Below are positions 39,539 to 49,253 of a stretch of DNA of 50,727 nucleotides, one piece after another. Every line of letters begins with the position of its first letter. Within the stretch, counting starts at the first letter, position 1. The position numbers were made by a program, and so were the translations under genes. The DNA is from Seminavis robusta (Eukaryota > Bacillariophyta > Bacillariophyceae > Naviculales > Naviculaceae): contig CAICTM010000734.1 in assembly GCA_903772945.1 (NCBI GenBank), positions 1-50,727 of the forward strand, in the 5' to 3' direction. A model generated the notes under the pieces. It did not search any database and had not been told where the DNA came from. It saw nothing but the letters and a program-made list of their open reading frames with translations.

Positions 39539-40585
39539 ATGGGCAATGAATTCTCCACATGGTGGGATTCTGTGTGGGAAGAGTGGACTGGGGAAGAAAA
39601 GAAGGAAGGAGAGGCAGAAACGCCCAAGGAAGAATTAACGTCAGCAGAACAAGAATTGCCACCACCCGAGTTGTCCGATGAGGACAAGCAGCGACGAATG
39701 GACGAATTGAAGGGCCTGGCCGAAGAATGTGGCTTTGAACATGTCCATCAGGCCGAAGTCGCCATTGGTGGATTCCTCTGGGTGCTCCAAAAGAGTGACA
39801 ATATGGAGGAGGAAACCGTCACTCGCCTGATGGATTCCATTCAAGGCGCAAACGATGCCGTCAAGCAGTACACCAAGCTGTCCGCACTCCAAGAGATTCC
39901 GAAAATGATCAATCCATTGAAATTGGTCAAGTTGACCAAGACATTGATATCAGTCTACAAGGTACAAAATGGAGTCAAACGATTGACACGACAAGACAAG
40001 GATTGCCAGCATACAGAAGATGTTGTGGGAGTACTCAAAAAGGTATGGGTACCACAAGAAGCCATTGAACAGTTTTTGGAGGGGTTCATTGGATATATGC
40101 AGCAAAACTTGAATACCGATGTCAGTGATATCTTGTGTCTAGCAAAAGAAGCAGCAGCAGCGGAAGCAGAGGGAGGTGGAGACGTTAAGGAAATGGCAGT
40201 GGAACCAGAAACCAAAGAAGAAACGAAAGACGAACCGAAAGAAACGGTAGATGCGGATGCAGAAGCAAAGGAAGAAGCCACGGAAAACGACAAAGAACAG
40301 GGAGATGACAGCAATGATTCCGAGAAAGCAGCAGAAAAGACAGAAGACACCAACGAGGCAGAAAACAACAACGCGGAACCACTAGCCGACGGCGAGGAAA
40401 CGGAGGAATTAGCAGAAGCTCTAGAAGAAACGGATGATGTACACGCAGATGCAGATGCCGATGCAGACATCATGGCAGCAGAACCCTCAGAATCACCAGC
40501 CGATGCAGAACCCACGGAGCCGGAGGGAGGTGATACAACAGGACCCGTATTAGAAGAAGGCAAGGATGAGGGCGAAAAGGAATAG
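39539..40585 (+). CDS. acidic protein with predicted N-myristoylation site
   Basis: A 348-residue, intron-free protein. It begins MGNEFSTWW: Gly2 followed by Ser6 fits the N-myristoylation consensus, so lipid anchoring to a membrane is plausible. Residues 50-205 form a predicted helical domain (QRRMDELKGLAEECGFEHVH, EVAIGGFLWVLQ, NPLKLVKLTKTLISVYKVQN, GFIGYMQQNLNTDVSDILCL) that I do not recognise. Residues 205-348 are a long, extremely acidic, Ala/Glu/Asp-rich disordered tail with almost no hydrophobic residues, rich in Thr and Ser as possible phosphorylation sites. Function unknown; it could be a membrane-tethered scaffold or ion-binding protein (inference). The Ser/Ala frame on the opposite strand is a shadow of this tail. 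Confidence 0.7.
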   Translation: MGNEFSTWWDSVWEEWTGEEKKEGEAETPKEELTSAEQELPPPELSDEDKQRRMDELKGLAEECGFEHVHQAEVAIGGFLWVLQKSDNMEEETVTRLMDSIQGANDAVKQYTKLSALQEIPKMINPLKLVKLTKTLISVYKVQNGVKRLTRQDKDCQHTEDVVGVLKKVWVPQEAIEQFLEGFIGYMQQNLNTDVSDILCLAKEAAAAEAEGGGDVKEMAVEPETKEETKDEPKETVDADAEAKEEATENDKEQGDDSNDSEKAAEKTEDTNEAENNNAEPLADGEETEELAEALEETDDVHADADADADIMAAEPSESPADAEPTEPEGGDTTGPVLEEGKDEGEKE

Positions 40586-41434
40586 AAGATCCTCATTCAG
40601 CCACAACAACCTTCTGCCTTGCAATCGCCAGCCAACTTTGGCCGGTTCCGGAGCGTATGTTGGATTGTAGACCTAATCTAGCAACTACTACAACTTTTCA
40701 GTCAGAACCCAAAATTCATGCTATGGTAGACCGGAGGATTGAATCTTCAATCGAGTCGAATGGTCAGTCGAGTCGAGTCCGCAAAGCGGAACGGTACAGA
40801 GGAAGCATGACCGGGTTAGCTAGCGGCAAGGGGGGCTCTCCCTTGTTACCCGATTTGCCCGCAGCCCGTACAGTTCAAAGATCGTTGCTGCTCAGGTTTG
40901 AATGATCAGTCTGCAGTCCGTCATCGAGGAACGTGAGAGGAGAGCTGAAAGGTTAGTAGTGACGGGGAACAACTTTTGGGATACAAGGATCCAGGCTTGC
41001 CCTTCCACGACTATGATTATGAACTAGCTACAACTACAACTACTATACGAAAGGAGGACCTGATTTAAGCCATGATTTTTGTTGTTGTTAATTAAAAGAT
41101 TCTCTACTATGTGTTATTGTTCTATGTTTTGTATTTAAGATTGTATCATAGCATCAACAATGATAGAGGTTGGTTGTCGGGTGTCACGGGTATTAACTTT
41201 GGACTTTCGTCGCGTGGAGGACGTTCGGACAAGCACTCTGCAATAGAGGCTGCCTAGCACAGGAACCACAAACCTGGCTACCTTCGATGTGACCCTTCAA
41301 TTGAACCAACTGTATTCATCTCCGCAAAATTGTTGTATAGCCCTGCACCCCACCAGATGCTTGCTCGTTGTGTATTGTATTGTGTTAGTAATCCCAAATA
41401 CGTCGTCGACGTCCCCACTTACTTACCTGTTGTC
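40586..41434. other. convergent intergenic region
   Basis: Between the acidic protein gene (+) and the basic-tailed gene (-). Contains CAGTCGAGTCGAGTC at about 40765 and AT-rich sequence near 41090-41150. No gene is seen. Confidence 0.5.
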
Positions 41435-43222
41435 CTAGACTGGAATGTACCGGTCAGGCTTTCTGACTTGCCGTCCAGAAAGAGTTGTTGTTGTATGAAC
41501 TGTTGTTTGCTGATGTGTGTCCGTCACAGGTTGTGTTGTCTTCTTCTTCTTCTTGTCCTTCACCTTAGGCTTTGTCGACTTCTTCTTGGTGGCCGCCGCT
41601 CGTCTACGTTTAATTCTAGGTTGTTCAACTGCCACCCGCTGTGGCTTTGTCTTGATTTGTTCTGCGATTCTCTGAGATGCAATCGCCGCCATGCGTCTCT
41701 TTGATCGTCGCAAAGTTGATGGTGCTGTGTCCACATTGTCCTCCTCGTCGACTCGGTTGTCGACCAGTGGTTCATCAGCACCAACTTGCTGTTGTTCCTC
41801 GACCTCGACCAGAGGTTCTTCGGCTACCGCTGGGTCAGTCACGAATTCGTAATCCTTATTGTCTGAGGCTTCCAATCGTAGTGTCTTGTGCCGCCGCATC
41901 GTTTCCTTGACAAGGTCTCCACCATCCTTCATCAAGACTGAGAGAATGTCATTGGGTACCACTCCAAGTAGCACACCATTCATCATTCGCAACTCCAAAA
42001 CAAATGGTTGTTGTCCATGCACACTGATCTTGAAGTGTGTCACATGCCACTTTTGAACGTATGGGACCACTGCTGTGCATGTGGGAACCACCGCTGCCTC
42101 GCATGTGATTGTGGCATCGGATGCCATCTCGTTGTCGTCGTCGACGGTCAAGACTTGTTCTATTGTCTGGGTGTCTTTAGTTGTTGTTGGTTGTTGTTCT
42201 ACTTCTACTATGGGTGCTGCATCTTCCATGCAGACGTCCTTGACCTTGCGATAGACAAATCGTCGGTTGGCAATCTGTTCTCGCGTATTCAAGGTGCAAA
42301 TTTCGTCGTCAGCATTGCGCTGAATTCCTCCATGGTGCAAGTGGCACATGGCAAGTTCGAACATGTATGGGTTCTTTTCGTTGACCATGAACCAGTGCGA
42401 GACTTGCTTGTCGTTTCCTTTCTTCGCCTTGATGAAGTTGACAAGTGGCTCGAGGTCTTGATGAACGGCATCAATTTGAATGTACAGTTTGGCTTTTTGT
42501 AGGTACGCTTTGTCGCTTTGGAAACATTTGTTGTTGGTGATCCATTTGGCCACTTGTTGGTATCCGTACTCTTGAATCAACTGCACAAGATCCAAGACGC
42601 GTTCGTGGGGTGTGGGGGTGCCGATGGAAATGAATTGTTGTTGGGCTTCTTGCCGGAATACGTATCGGGCCTGTGGCTCTTGTTTCTTAATGTCTCGATA
42701 GACATCACGTTTTTCTTCTTGTTCGCTCTCGTCAGAAGAGTACCCCACTACAGTGTTGACGGGAGCAAAGGATAAACGGTTTCCATTGCTCCGTTCGGTG
42801 TCTTGACCGTAATGGGTCTTCCAGCGAGCGTTGGCTGATTGACTGGTTTGGATGCGACAGCCCTTGGGCCGGTGCTGGTTGTATTTGTCGTATCCGTAGT
42901 GACCATGCTGATCCAATGGAACCAGGGAAAGTTCGTAGGCACCTAGGTAGCGACCATGCTGCTGGAATTCCACATCAGGATGCGTTCCATACGTGTGCAA
43001 CAGTGCCGCGGTTTCGACGACATCTTTGTCCAACTCATCCAGTTGGAACGTTGGGACTCCCTCTGCCACAGGAACGTCCTTGTCGTCGTCATTGTTGTTG
43101 TTGCCCGTCATATCCTTGGCGACCTGGAGAACGGGGGTCTTCTTGGTGTTGCTGTTGTTGTTGTTGTTGTCGGTGGTCAAGGACCACGAGAGCAGCTTGA
43201 TGATAGAAGAAGAGAACTTCAT
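41435..43222 (-). CDS. unrecognised 595-residue protein with basic C-terminal tail
   Basis: Single exon with ATG at 43222. The N-terminus is low in complexity (Asn runs about 19-24 and 41-44). A central soluble part (about 50-430) has helical and mixed segments such as ERVLDLVQLIQEYGYQQVAK, LEPLVNFIKAKKGNDKQV and VTHFKISVHGQQPFVLELRM. I recognise no domain in it. From about 495 the protein becomes strongly basic: LRRSKRRMAA, PRIKRRRAAATKKKSTKPKV, KDKKKKKT, and it ends SGRQVRKPDRYIPV. The RRSKR and 'SGRxxRKPxRY' signatures resemble linker or tail segments of retrotransposon polyproteins and chromatin proteins, but there is no integrase, RT or protease here. A nuclear, DNA-associated role is plausible (inference). 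The length of the open frame in complex sequence supports it as real. Confidence 0.65.
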   Translation of the reverse strand: MKFSSSIIKLLSWSLTTDNNNNNSNTKKTPVLQVAKDMTGNNNNDDDKDVPVAEGVPTFQLDELDKDVVETAALLHTYGTHPDVEFQQHGRYLGAYELSLVPLDQHGHYGYDKYNQHRPKGCRIQTSQSANARWKTHYGQDTERSNGNRLSFAPVNTVVGYSSDESEQEEKRDVYRDIKKQEPQARYVFRQEAQQQFISIGTPTPHERVLDLVQLIQEYGYQQVAKWITNNKCFQSDKAYLQKAKLYIQIDAVHQDLEPLVNFIKAKKGNDKQVSHWFMVNEKNPYMFELAMCHLHHGGIQRNADDEICTLNTREQIANRRFVYRKVKDVCMEDAAPIVEVEQQPTTTKDTQTIEQVLTVDDDNEMASDATITCEAAVVPTCTAVVPYVQKWHVTHFKISVHGQQPFVLELRMMNGVLLGVVPNDILSVLMKDGGDLVKETMRRHKTLRLEASDNKDYEFVTDPAVAEEPLVEVEEQQQVGADEPLVDNRVDEEDNVDTAPSTLRRSKRRMAAIASQRIAEQIKTKPQRVAVEQPRIKRRRAAATKKKSTKPKVKDKKKKKTTQPVTDTHQQTTVHTTTTLSGRQVRKPDRYIPV

Positions 43223-44112
43223 TTTGCAATTGATAGGTATTGAATAGAAGATTGATAGAAAAGGTAATTGAAAGTAGGGGGGTTGATCTGGCCTAGGCTT
43301 ATCAACAATCGCGAAAGTCTTCCTTGTTCGGTTGGGTATGCAACTCTAGCAATCCGGTTGAACAAAAAAGTGAGCTCATCATGGTGACATTCCATTTTTC
43401 CACCCCAATTTTCAGATGACAAATTCTGCCAGATGGATAATTTTGAAAAACGACATGTGATGAGACGAGACTGAGCCACTGATGAGTACTGACTATGGAC
43501 CCTATAACACCCACAACACAGTTCCTGAGCCTCTCAGAGTAGTATGGATGATAGCTAGCTAGACACTTGGTTTTTAGTGTTGTTGTCTCCTTGCTGCGCT
43601 TGGATGGCTGATGGTGTTTGTTGCCGAAGAAGTTGAGCTGGCGGAGACTCAAAGGCTGCTGTGAGTTTTTATCAATTGGCCGTTTGGAAAAAGAAGGTGG
43701 TTCGCTTTACAGGTATTCATGTATTCATAATTAAAATTTGGTTCAAAGAGTCATTGATGATGCTCCCACTTTAACCCGCCAACCCGCCAAGTCTTTCGCT
43801 TGATGAAGTAGTCTAAGTGGAGTTTCTCGAAGATGACCCTTGGGAAAGAGAAGGTTGTTGGTGGTTCGCTTTATTTAACTAGGTTAGGCTCGTGTAGTCA
43901 GATACTGAGTAATTGGTTCAAAGAGTCATTAATGAAGTCACCAAGTCTTACCAGTCCAACCAGCGAGAAACCACCGTTTTTTACCACCGTTCACCCTGAA
44001 CTTCCTTCCGCTTCAGCTTCCCCTCCGATGTCACAACCCACACAACTACCAGGTACTAGTACCAACACAACCCACAACATCCCTTCCTCAAACTCAGTAT
44101 GGCATTGAGAAG
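43223..44112. promoter_or_regulatory. 890-bp divergent intergenic region with degenerate duplication
   Basis: Upstream of the basic-tailed gene (-) and M6 protease 2 (+). Two related segments, about 43690-43800 and 43845-43960, share GGTGGTTCGCTTTA, TTGGTTCAAAGAGTCATT and CCAAGTCTT. An ATG-initiated 91-codon frame at 43833-44108 ends just before the M6 start. It is Ser/Pro/Thr-rich and could be an upstream ORF, but I do not call it as a gene. Confidence 0.45.
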
Positions 44113-46727
44113 ATGACAATGATGAGTCCACCTGATAAACAGCAGACAATGAAGGAATTTCCTGGTGATGACGAGAAGGAAAGAAGCACGATGAACGCGA
44201 AGCATTGCCTTTTCTCTCCAAGTCGTTGTCATCATCCAAGCCGAGTGACAGTCAATTTCTATGTGGTGTTTCTGATACTGGTGTGTCTTCCTCTCCTGGC
44301 CGTTGGACTGCAAGAAGGAACCGGAAATGACATGACAGCCCAACGGCAGTACAACAGTACCTCCACAACTTCCACCTACATTCCTCGCCACATTTCTTCC
44401 GAACTCTGTCATTCGTTGGGCGAGACGGACTGTCGCCATGCCGATGCTTCCATGGCGATTCAACACGGCCACTACAATAAAGAGCAGCGTCGTCGCCAGT
44501 TGGAACCCAACTTGTCGTACGACACCAACGTGTTGGTCCTGTTGATGCAATTCACCGATCACACCGACCGATCGGTGCCGCCTCCGTACGAGTATCAACT
44601 CTTGCTCAATCTACGCGTCTCCAAATACTTGGAACTCAACTCGTACGGGGCCGTCAATGTCTGGTTTGATGTCATTCCGTGGCACGTTACGGACAATACC
44701 GAACTTCATTACAGTTTTGAACAGAGCGGACGCAATATTGAACTTCAAAACGCATTTCATCCGCTACTCAATGAGCTCTATGACACGCAACAAATGGACT
44801 TTTCACCCTATGACAAGAACGGCGATGGAGTCATTGACAATCTACTCATTATTCATTCTGGGTATCCTGCCGAAGTGGGAGGCATAGACTGTAAAAATTC
44901 AAGACCTGTGCATCAGCGAATATGGAGGTATGTACCATAATAATAGAAAGGCAGCAACAGTTTGATGCCATGAATCAAGCTTGACAAGTACTTTTCTGAT
45001 CATGGTTCTTGCTTTTCGTTCTTCTCTCTTGGTTTACGCACAGCCACGCACTGGCCGATGTTTCCAAATACAATTGGGTCAGTTCCGACGGTGCCATGCG
45101 GACCAACGCCTACACATTTGCGGCGGGATTGCACGACGTGTGTGGCAGTGCCCCCTGCAAAACGGGAGTAGTGACGCACGAATTCTTTCATGCCTTTTCC
45201 GACATTCCCGATCTCTACGATACATCTCTCAATGACGAAGGCGCCCTAAAGTTGCAAGGACGCGGTGGTGTTGGATCGCTCGATATCATGGCCAATCCGT
45301 ACGGTGTCAATGGCGACGATGAAGATTTCCCGTCGCATTTGAGTCCCTGGACCAAGATTCAAATGGGATGGATGGCGCCCACCAATGCCAACGCACAAGT
45401 CGATCCGGCAACCGGAAAGGGAACCTTTACACTGCGTCCGTCGGAACTCTATCCGGATGTATTAAAGATTACAATGGAAAATTTCATGGGGAGGGAATAC
45501 TTTTTATTGGAAAATCGACAACGCAAGTTCTTTGACGTCAAGTTATTTGGGACCGGGGTGGCCATTTATCACGTCGATGAATCATCCGATGGACAAAACA
45601 ATCGGGGATTTCCAGGACAATCGCAGTGGCCGACCAATGGCAATCATTACAAAGTGGCAGTGGTGCAAAAGGACGGACAGTATCATTTGGAACATGCCGA
45701 AAATCGAGGCGATGCAAATGACTTTTTCAATGTCGGTGACACACTCGGACCCAATGATGCCGATGGCAGAACCTGGCCCAATACCGATACGTACGGGCTG
45801 TGGAGTAGTGTCTTTCCCACGGGGATTGTCATTGAGGTGACGGGAAAGAACGGACTAGACATGGAAGTTACCGTGACAATCCCCAATGAATTGCAGGGAG
45901 CTGCCGCACCCATGAAAGAACAAGAGCCGCTGCCTGAAGTCGACAATACAGATGTGCTCAGTGGGAAATATGAAGCTGCGTGGTTCTTGGAAGATAGGAA
46001 TGTTGGTCGGGATGATGAAGAACAGCAGGGGAATGATGAGGCAGCAGGTGGTGATGTGGGTGTGGGGTTTGTCGAGAGGCCACCGGAGCGCGACGAAGAG
46101 ACTACCGATGCGCAGTCAACAGGGGATAGTGATGGTAGTGACACAGCAACAACTGATGGAACTGCAGACGGGGAGCCACCAGGTGTTCTTTTCAGCAGCA
46201 ATCAGAAAGAACCTGGGGCTGATGCAAACGAGATGCAGGAGGAAGAAGACGAGGACTTTGTGGATGCCGTTCCCTCTAAGGAGACTTCTACTTCCAGCAA
46301 TGCCACGGAAGGCATTTCCGTGGGAACTAGCAATGCGACAGCTGAGGCCGTGACCGCCAACACCGCGACAAGCGATGGCACTAGTGGGGAGACGAATGAT
46401 GCAGCAGGCACCACAACCTCAAGTTTGGAAGATGACATGGAAGAGCTGTTCCCGAACTTGTTTGTCAATAGCACCGCAAAAGAGGAAGACGGTGCCGACG
46501 ACGAAGGGGGCACTGCAGCTCCGACTGCCACAATAAATGCCTCGAGAGAGCCAACATCGTCGCCGTCACATGAGCCAACTGTGGATGGGACACATGTGGA
46601 CGAGGTAGAGATTCTACCGATCATTGATGTGCTTTCGCCTTTCACATCCGCGGCGTGTTGCTTCGGGTCGAGCACTCTGCTACGAGCGGGTACGATCCTG
46701 TTGGTTGCCTTCCTTTGGCTGGGTTAG
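44113..46727 (+). CDS. M6-family secreted metalloprotease 2, two exons
   Basis: Exons 44113-44927 and 45044-46727, with a 116-nt GT-AG intron (donor GTATGT, acceptor TACGCACAG). Total 2499 nt, 832 residues. An N-terminal hydrophobic segment (about 47-66, NFYVVFLILVCLPLLAVGL) follows a 45-residue polar stretch, so it acts as signal anchor or the true start is the later ATG. The catalytic domain resembles the gene at 32374: DNTELHYSFEQSGRN, DKNGDGVIDNLLIIHSGY, then HEFFH (317-321) and PDLYD with D328. There is one residue more than usual between HExxH and the Asp. GVGSLDIMANPYG and GPNDADGRTWPNTD follow. The C-terminal 250 residues are an acidic Asp/Glu/Ser/Thr tail ending in a hydrophobic segment, suggesting surface anchoring. 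The DKNGDGVID stretch is a calcium-loop-like motif. It is predicted to be an extracellular endopeptidase. Confidence 0.87.
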
Positions 46728-47831
46728 GGCAGGTCTTGGGTGACAGATGCTCTCGTAATACTCTTCGGGATGGGATATCGAGGGTCCGCTTGGTTTCGTG
46801 GATCGTCCAATTCTTCGTTTCTCCTCTTCAGTGTGCACTGCGGAGTGCGACACATGGCATGGTTGACGAGAAAGGAATGGTTCGATCTGAAAATGTTCAA
46901 ACTTGGGCCCACAAAACATCCCAGAGATCGAGCGGTGTCGAGCTAGCTATAAAAACATGTGTGAAAGATACCGAGAGGTTTTTGCTGTGTGGCTAATAAT
47001 GATTCTGATTCGCCTTGCGATCAAGAACGTTTGAGGCAACTTCAGCTTACTCGCACGGACCTACTGATCACGTTGCCTTACGGTTTAGTCACTACCAGTA
47101 CCACGTACTGCCCATTGTCATGTCGTTGGTACCGGTACACAGTGTACCTGGCTCGTCGTTTCATCTCTTGTGCCGTATTCGCTTACATGTACTTCCGTTC
47201 CTACGTCGTTTCCGCTCCGACAGATAAATCATCCCGTTACCGGTACGGGTGAGCAGGTATTTACGAAAACGTGCAACGGCCGTCCGTGCGTGTCCTCTTC
47301 GACAGAAACGGACAGGTGATTGTGAGATACACAATCCCGGTTTTTTCAAAAACCGGGACTGTGTAATATACACCCTCAGAGTGTATAATACACAGTCCCG
47401 GATTTTTCAAAAACCGGGACTGTGTAATATACACCCTCAGCGTGTATATTACACAGTCCCGGATTTTGAAAAAACCGGGATTGTGTATTTACTGCAAGGG
47501 CCAAAAAAGGCTCGAAATTGCGTCATAAGGTTCGCGGACGGTTGGTACGTCGCACATACCGTTATCATACCTGGTGGTACCGGGAGATGCAGGAAAACAC
47601 ATTACACGCCTGTCGTTTTGACTTCTGCATGATAGTATTATTATTATTATTACTAATATTGCACACACCCAAGTAGCTACTAGTAGCTTGGTTGATTGTT
47701 GAAGCTTGGTTGATTGTTGACTGTCACGGCTATGGCTAATAGTGAGGCCGCCACTGGGTAACTACATACTACTAGATTTAATAATCGAAGACAATGATGA
47801 TGATGAGTTCAACTCTCTTGTGGAAAATGTC
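46728..47831. other. spacer containing the palindrome array
   Basis: Contains the hairpin array at 47328-47490, ACCGGTACAC/GTGTACC palindromes near 47130-47150, ACCGGTACGGG near 47238, and a (TTA)n tract near 47635-47655. A plus frame at 47249-47632 runs through the array and is judged a by-product. Confidence 0.6.
47328..47490. repeat. tandem nested palindrome array, 61-bp period
   Basis: Two 49-nt perfect or near-perfect hairpins lie at 47353-47401 and 47414-47462. Each has 21-bp arms starting CCGGGACTGTGTA around loops CCTCAGA and CCTCAGC. The second is perfectly paired; the first has one mismatch. Between and outside them lie alternative hairpins in which TACACAGTCCCGG and CCGGGACTGTGTA face each other across TTTTTCAAAAA. 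The outermost arms (left TACACAATCCCGG, right CCGGGATTGTGTA) share the same A/T variant, so the whole array is inverted-symmetric. Confidence 0.93.
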
Positions 47832-48455
47832 ATGCCTCCAGCTTGTCATGTGCAAATGCCATCTTCCAATGTGGCTAACGTGACTTCTTTCAGTGGAAGC
47901 AATGACAATGACAGTGCACCGGAGGATTCTCCTCAATTTGATCATACTGTTTGGGTACCCAAAAAACTTGTCAAACAGTGGGAGAATGAACATGGCATTC
48001 GCATGGCTACCATCATTTTCTGGTTGAGCAGTGGTACTACTCCCAAGGATGTGGAGACTGCTATTAATTCCAGTGGGCAGAAGCTATCCATCCGTGAGAA
48101 GTGGCATTGTGATTTGCTTGATGTAGCTGAATTCTATGAGCTATACCAACAATACACACAGGAACCCATTGGGGATACCAACGTCCGCAGCCATGCCATG
48201 AAACAGCATGTTCGATCCCTTGTTGATATCAAAGGCGAGCTCTACTCTCTCTACACCATGGATCTTCCATTTCAAGTTGATCCATCCACTTTGAATGTTA
48301 CTTTCCCAGGATTTGAGTCTGGTACTTTGTACTGTCATGTGGATGTGGCTGAGAAGAAGAAGAAAGAAGAGGCACCAACCTTCATTATGAGGAAGAGGAG
48401 TGGCAAGGGAAGGAAGACAACTGAACCGGAATACAGCAGCTTCACACCCAACTAG
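47832..48455 (+). CDS. hypothetical protein
   Basis: A 207-residue frame from the ATG at 47832; the open frame reaches back to a GTG at 47742 without an earlier ATG. An acidic and Ser/Asn-rich N-terminus (1-45) precedes a folded-looking region: VWVPKKLVKQWENEHGIRMA, TIIFWLSSGTTPKDVETAI, LLDVAEFYELYQQYTQEPIG and LYTMDLPFQVDPSTLNVTF. A Lys-rich C-terminus (KKKKEE, MRKRSGKGRKTTEPE) resembles a nuclear localisation signal. I know of no named domain. It resembles uncharacterised diatom proteins in style only. Sequence complexity and length support a gene; the start is uncertain. Confidence 0.5.
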   Translation: MPPACHVQMPSSNVANVTSFSGSNDNDSAPEDSPQFDHTVWVPKKLVKQWENEHGIRMATIIFWLSSGTTPKDVETAINSSGQKLSIREKWHCDLLDVAEFYELYQQYTQEPIGDTNVRSHAMKQHVRSLVDIKGELYSLYTMDLPFQVDPSTLNVTFPGFESGTLYCHVDVAEKKKKEEAPTFIMRKRSGKGRKTTEPEYSSFTPN

Positions 48456-49253
48456 ACGCAAGAAATGTCATGGAATTTTTGTCTGCCTCTAGCAGACTGT
48501 GGACAATTCAAACAATCAACCATTTCATTCTAGGAGCAACTTGTTGAGTGCTCATGTACCTGGTAACAGTAAATTCAAATACAGTAGAGGTAGAGACCGA
48601 TGCTCGGCATCTTGTTATCTTGTTCGGTAGCGCAAATCGACTTGGAACGCCGTGGAATGCGTTTTCCTGCAACTCCCCGGTAATAATCCAACCACCACAC
48701 CAGGGTTCGCTAACCTGATATATTAGGTTACCGGTTACTTCCAAAAGAACCGGTAACCGGAACCTGATAAAGTAACATTTACACTAACCTGTTAAAAAAT
48801 TCTATCAGGTTAGTAACCGATACACTAACCTAATACGATCTTTGCTAACGTGGGGAAATACTACTTGAATAGAGGGATCTTGTAGAGGTAGCTACCACCC
48901 GACGAGATCAACTGCAACTATTCAAGACGAGTGCAAGGTAGCAAAGTAAATGCAAAGTTCGCTTCTTAGTAATTCATAATCTGTGTTGTGAGCTTTGATT
49001 GATGCGATCAGTAAAGCTAGTTGTAGCGTGTTGGATCAATACATCGTGGTAGTTGATACGGAAGTCAACGTGGTATCTGCGGGAAACGGTTCGTTGCAGG
49101 ATGCTTTACTCCTTCAAATACTCCAATTTACCGTTCTTTGGTTTCGTTGAGAACGTGTTCTTGCCAGCGTTCTCTGTTCCATCGTGTTGACTCATAAAAC
49201 ATGACTCAATCTACTCACGGATACTCTGAGTCGTGGGAGGAACTGTAACGCTT
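48456..49253. other. spacer, possibly including the copia LTR
   Basis: 48700-48840 is rich in GGTTA/TAACC words, including GGTTACCGGTTAC and ACCGGTAACCGG. From about 49240 downward on the minus strand, a purine-rich tract (GAGGGAGTGAAAGCG) could be the polypurine tract, and TTACAGTTCCTCCC after it a candidate 3' LTR start. The LTR end was not found. Confidence 0.35.

Noticed and set aside
39955..40596. A 213-codon Ser/Ala-rich frame antisense to the acidic protein
   Set aside because: It is the complement of GAA/GCA-rich tail codons; composition alone explains it.
43833..44108. A 91-codon ATG frame just upstream of M6 protease 2
   Set aside because: Ser/Pro/Thr-rich sequence with no domain, in a duplicated non-coding segment; at best an upstream ORF.
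32374..46727. Bacterial transfer as the immediate source of the M6 proteases
   Set aside because: Both copies have spliceosomal introns and diatom-like tails; any transfer would be ancient and cannot be judged from this window.
47249..47632. A 127-codon frame through the palindrome array
   Set aside because: The peptide repeats follow the 61-bp DNA repeat and change register; no gene-like sequence surrounds it.
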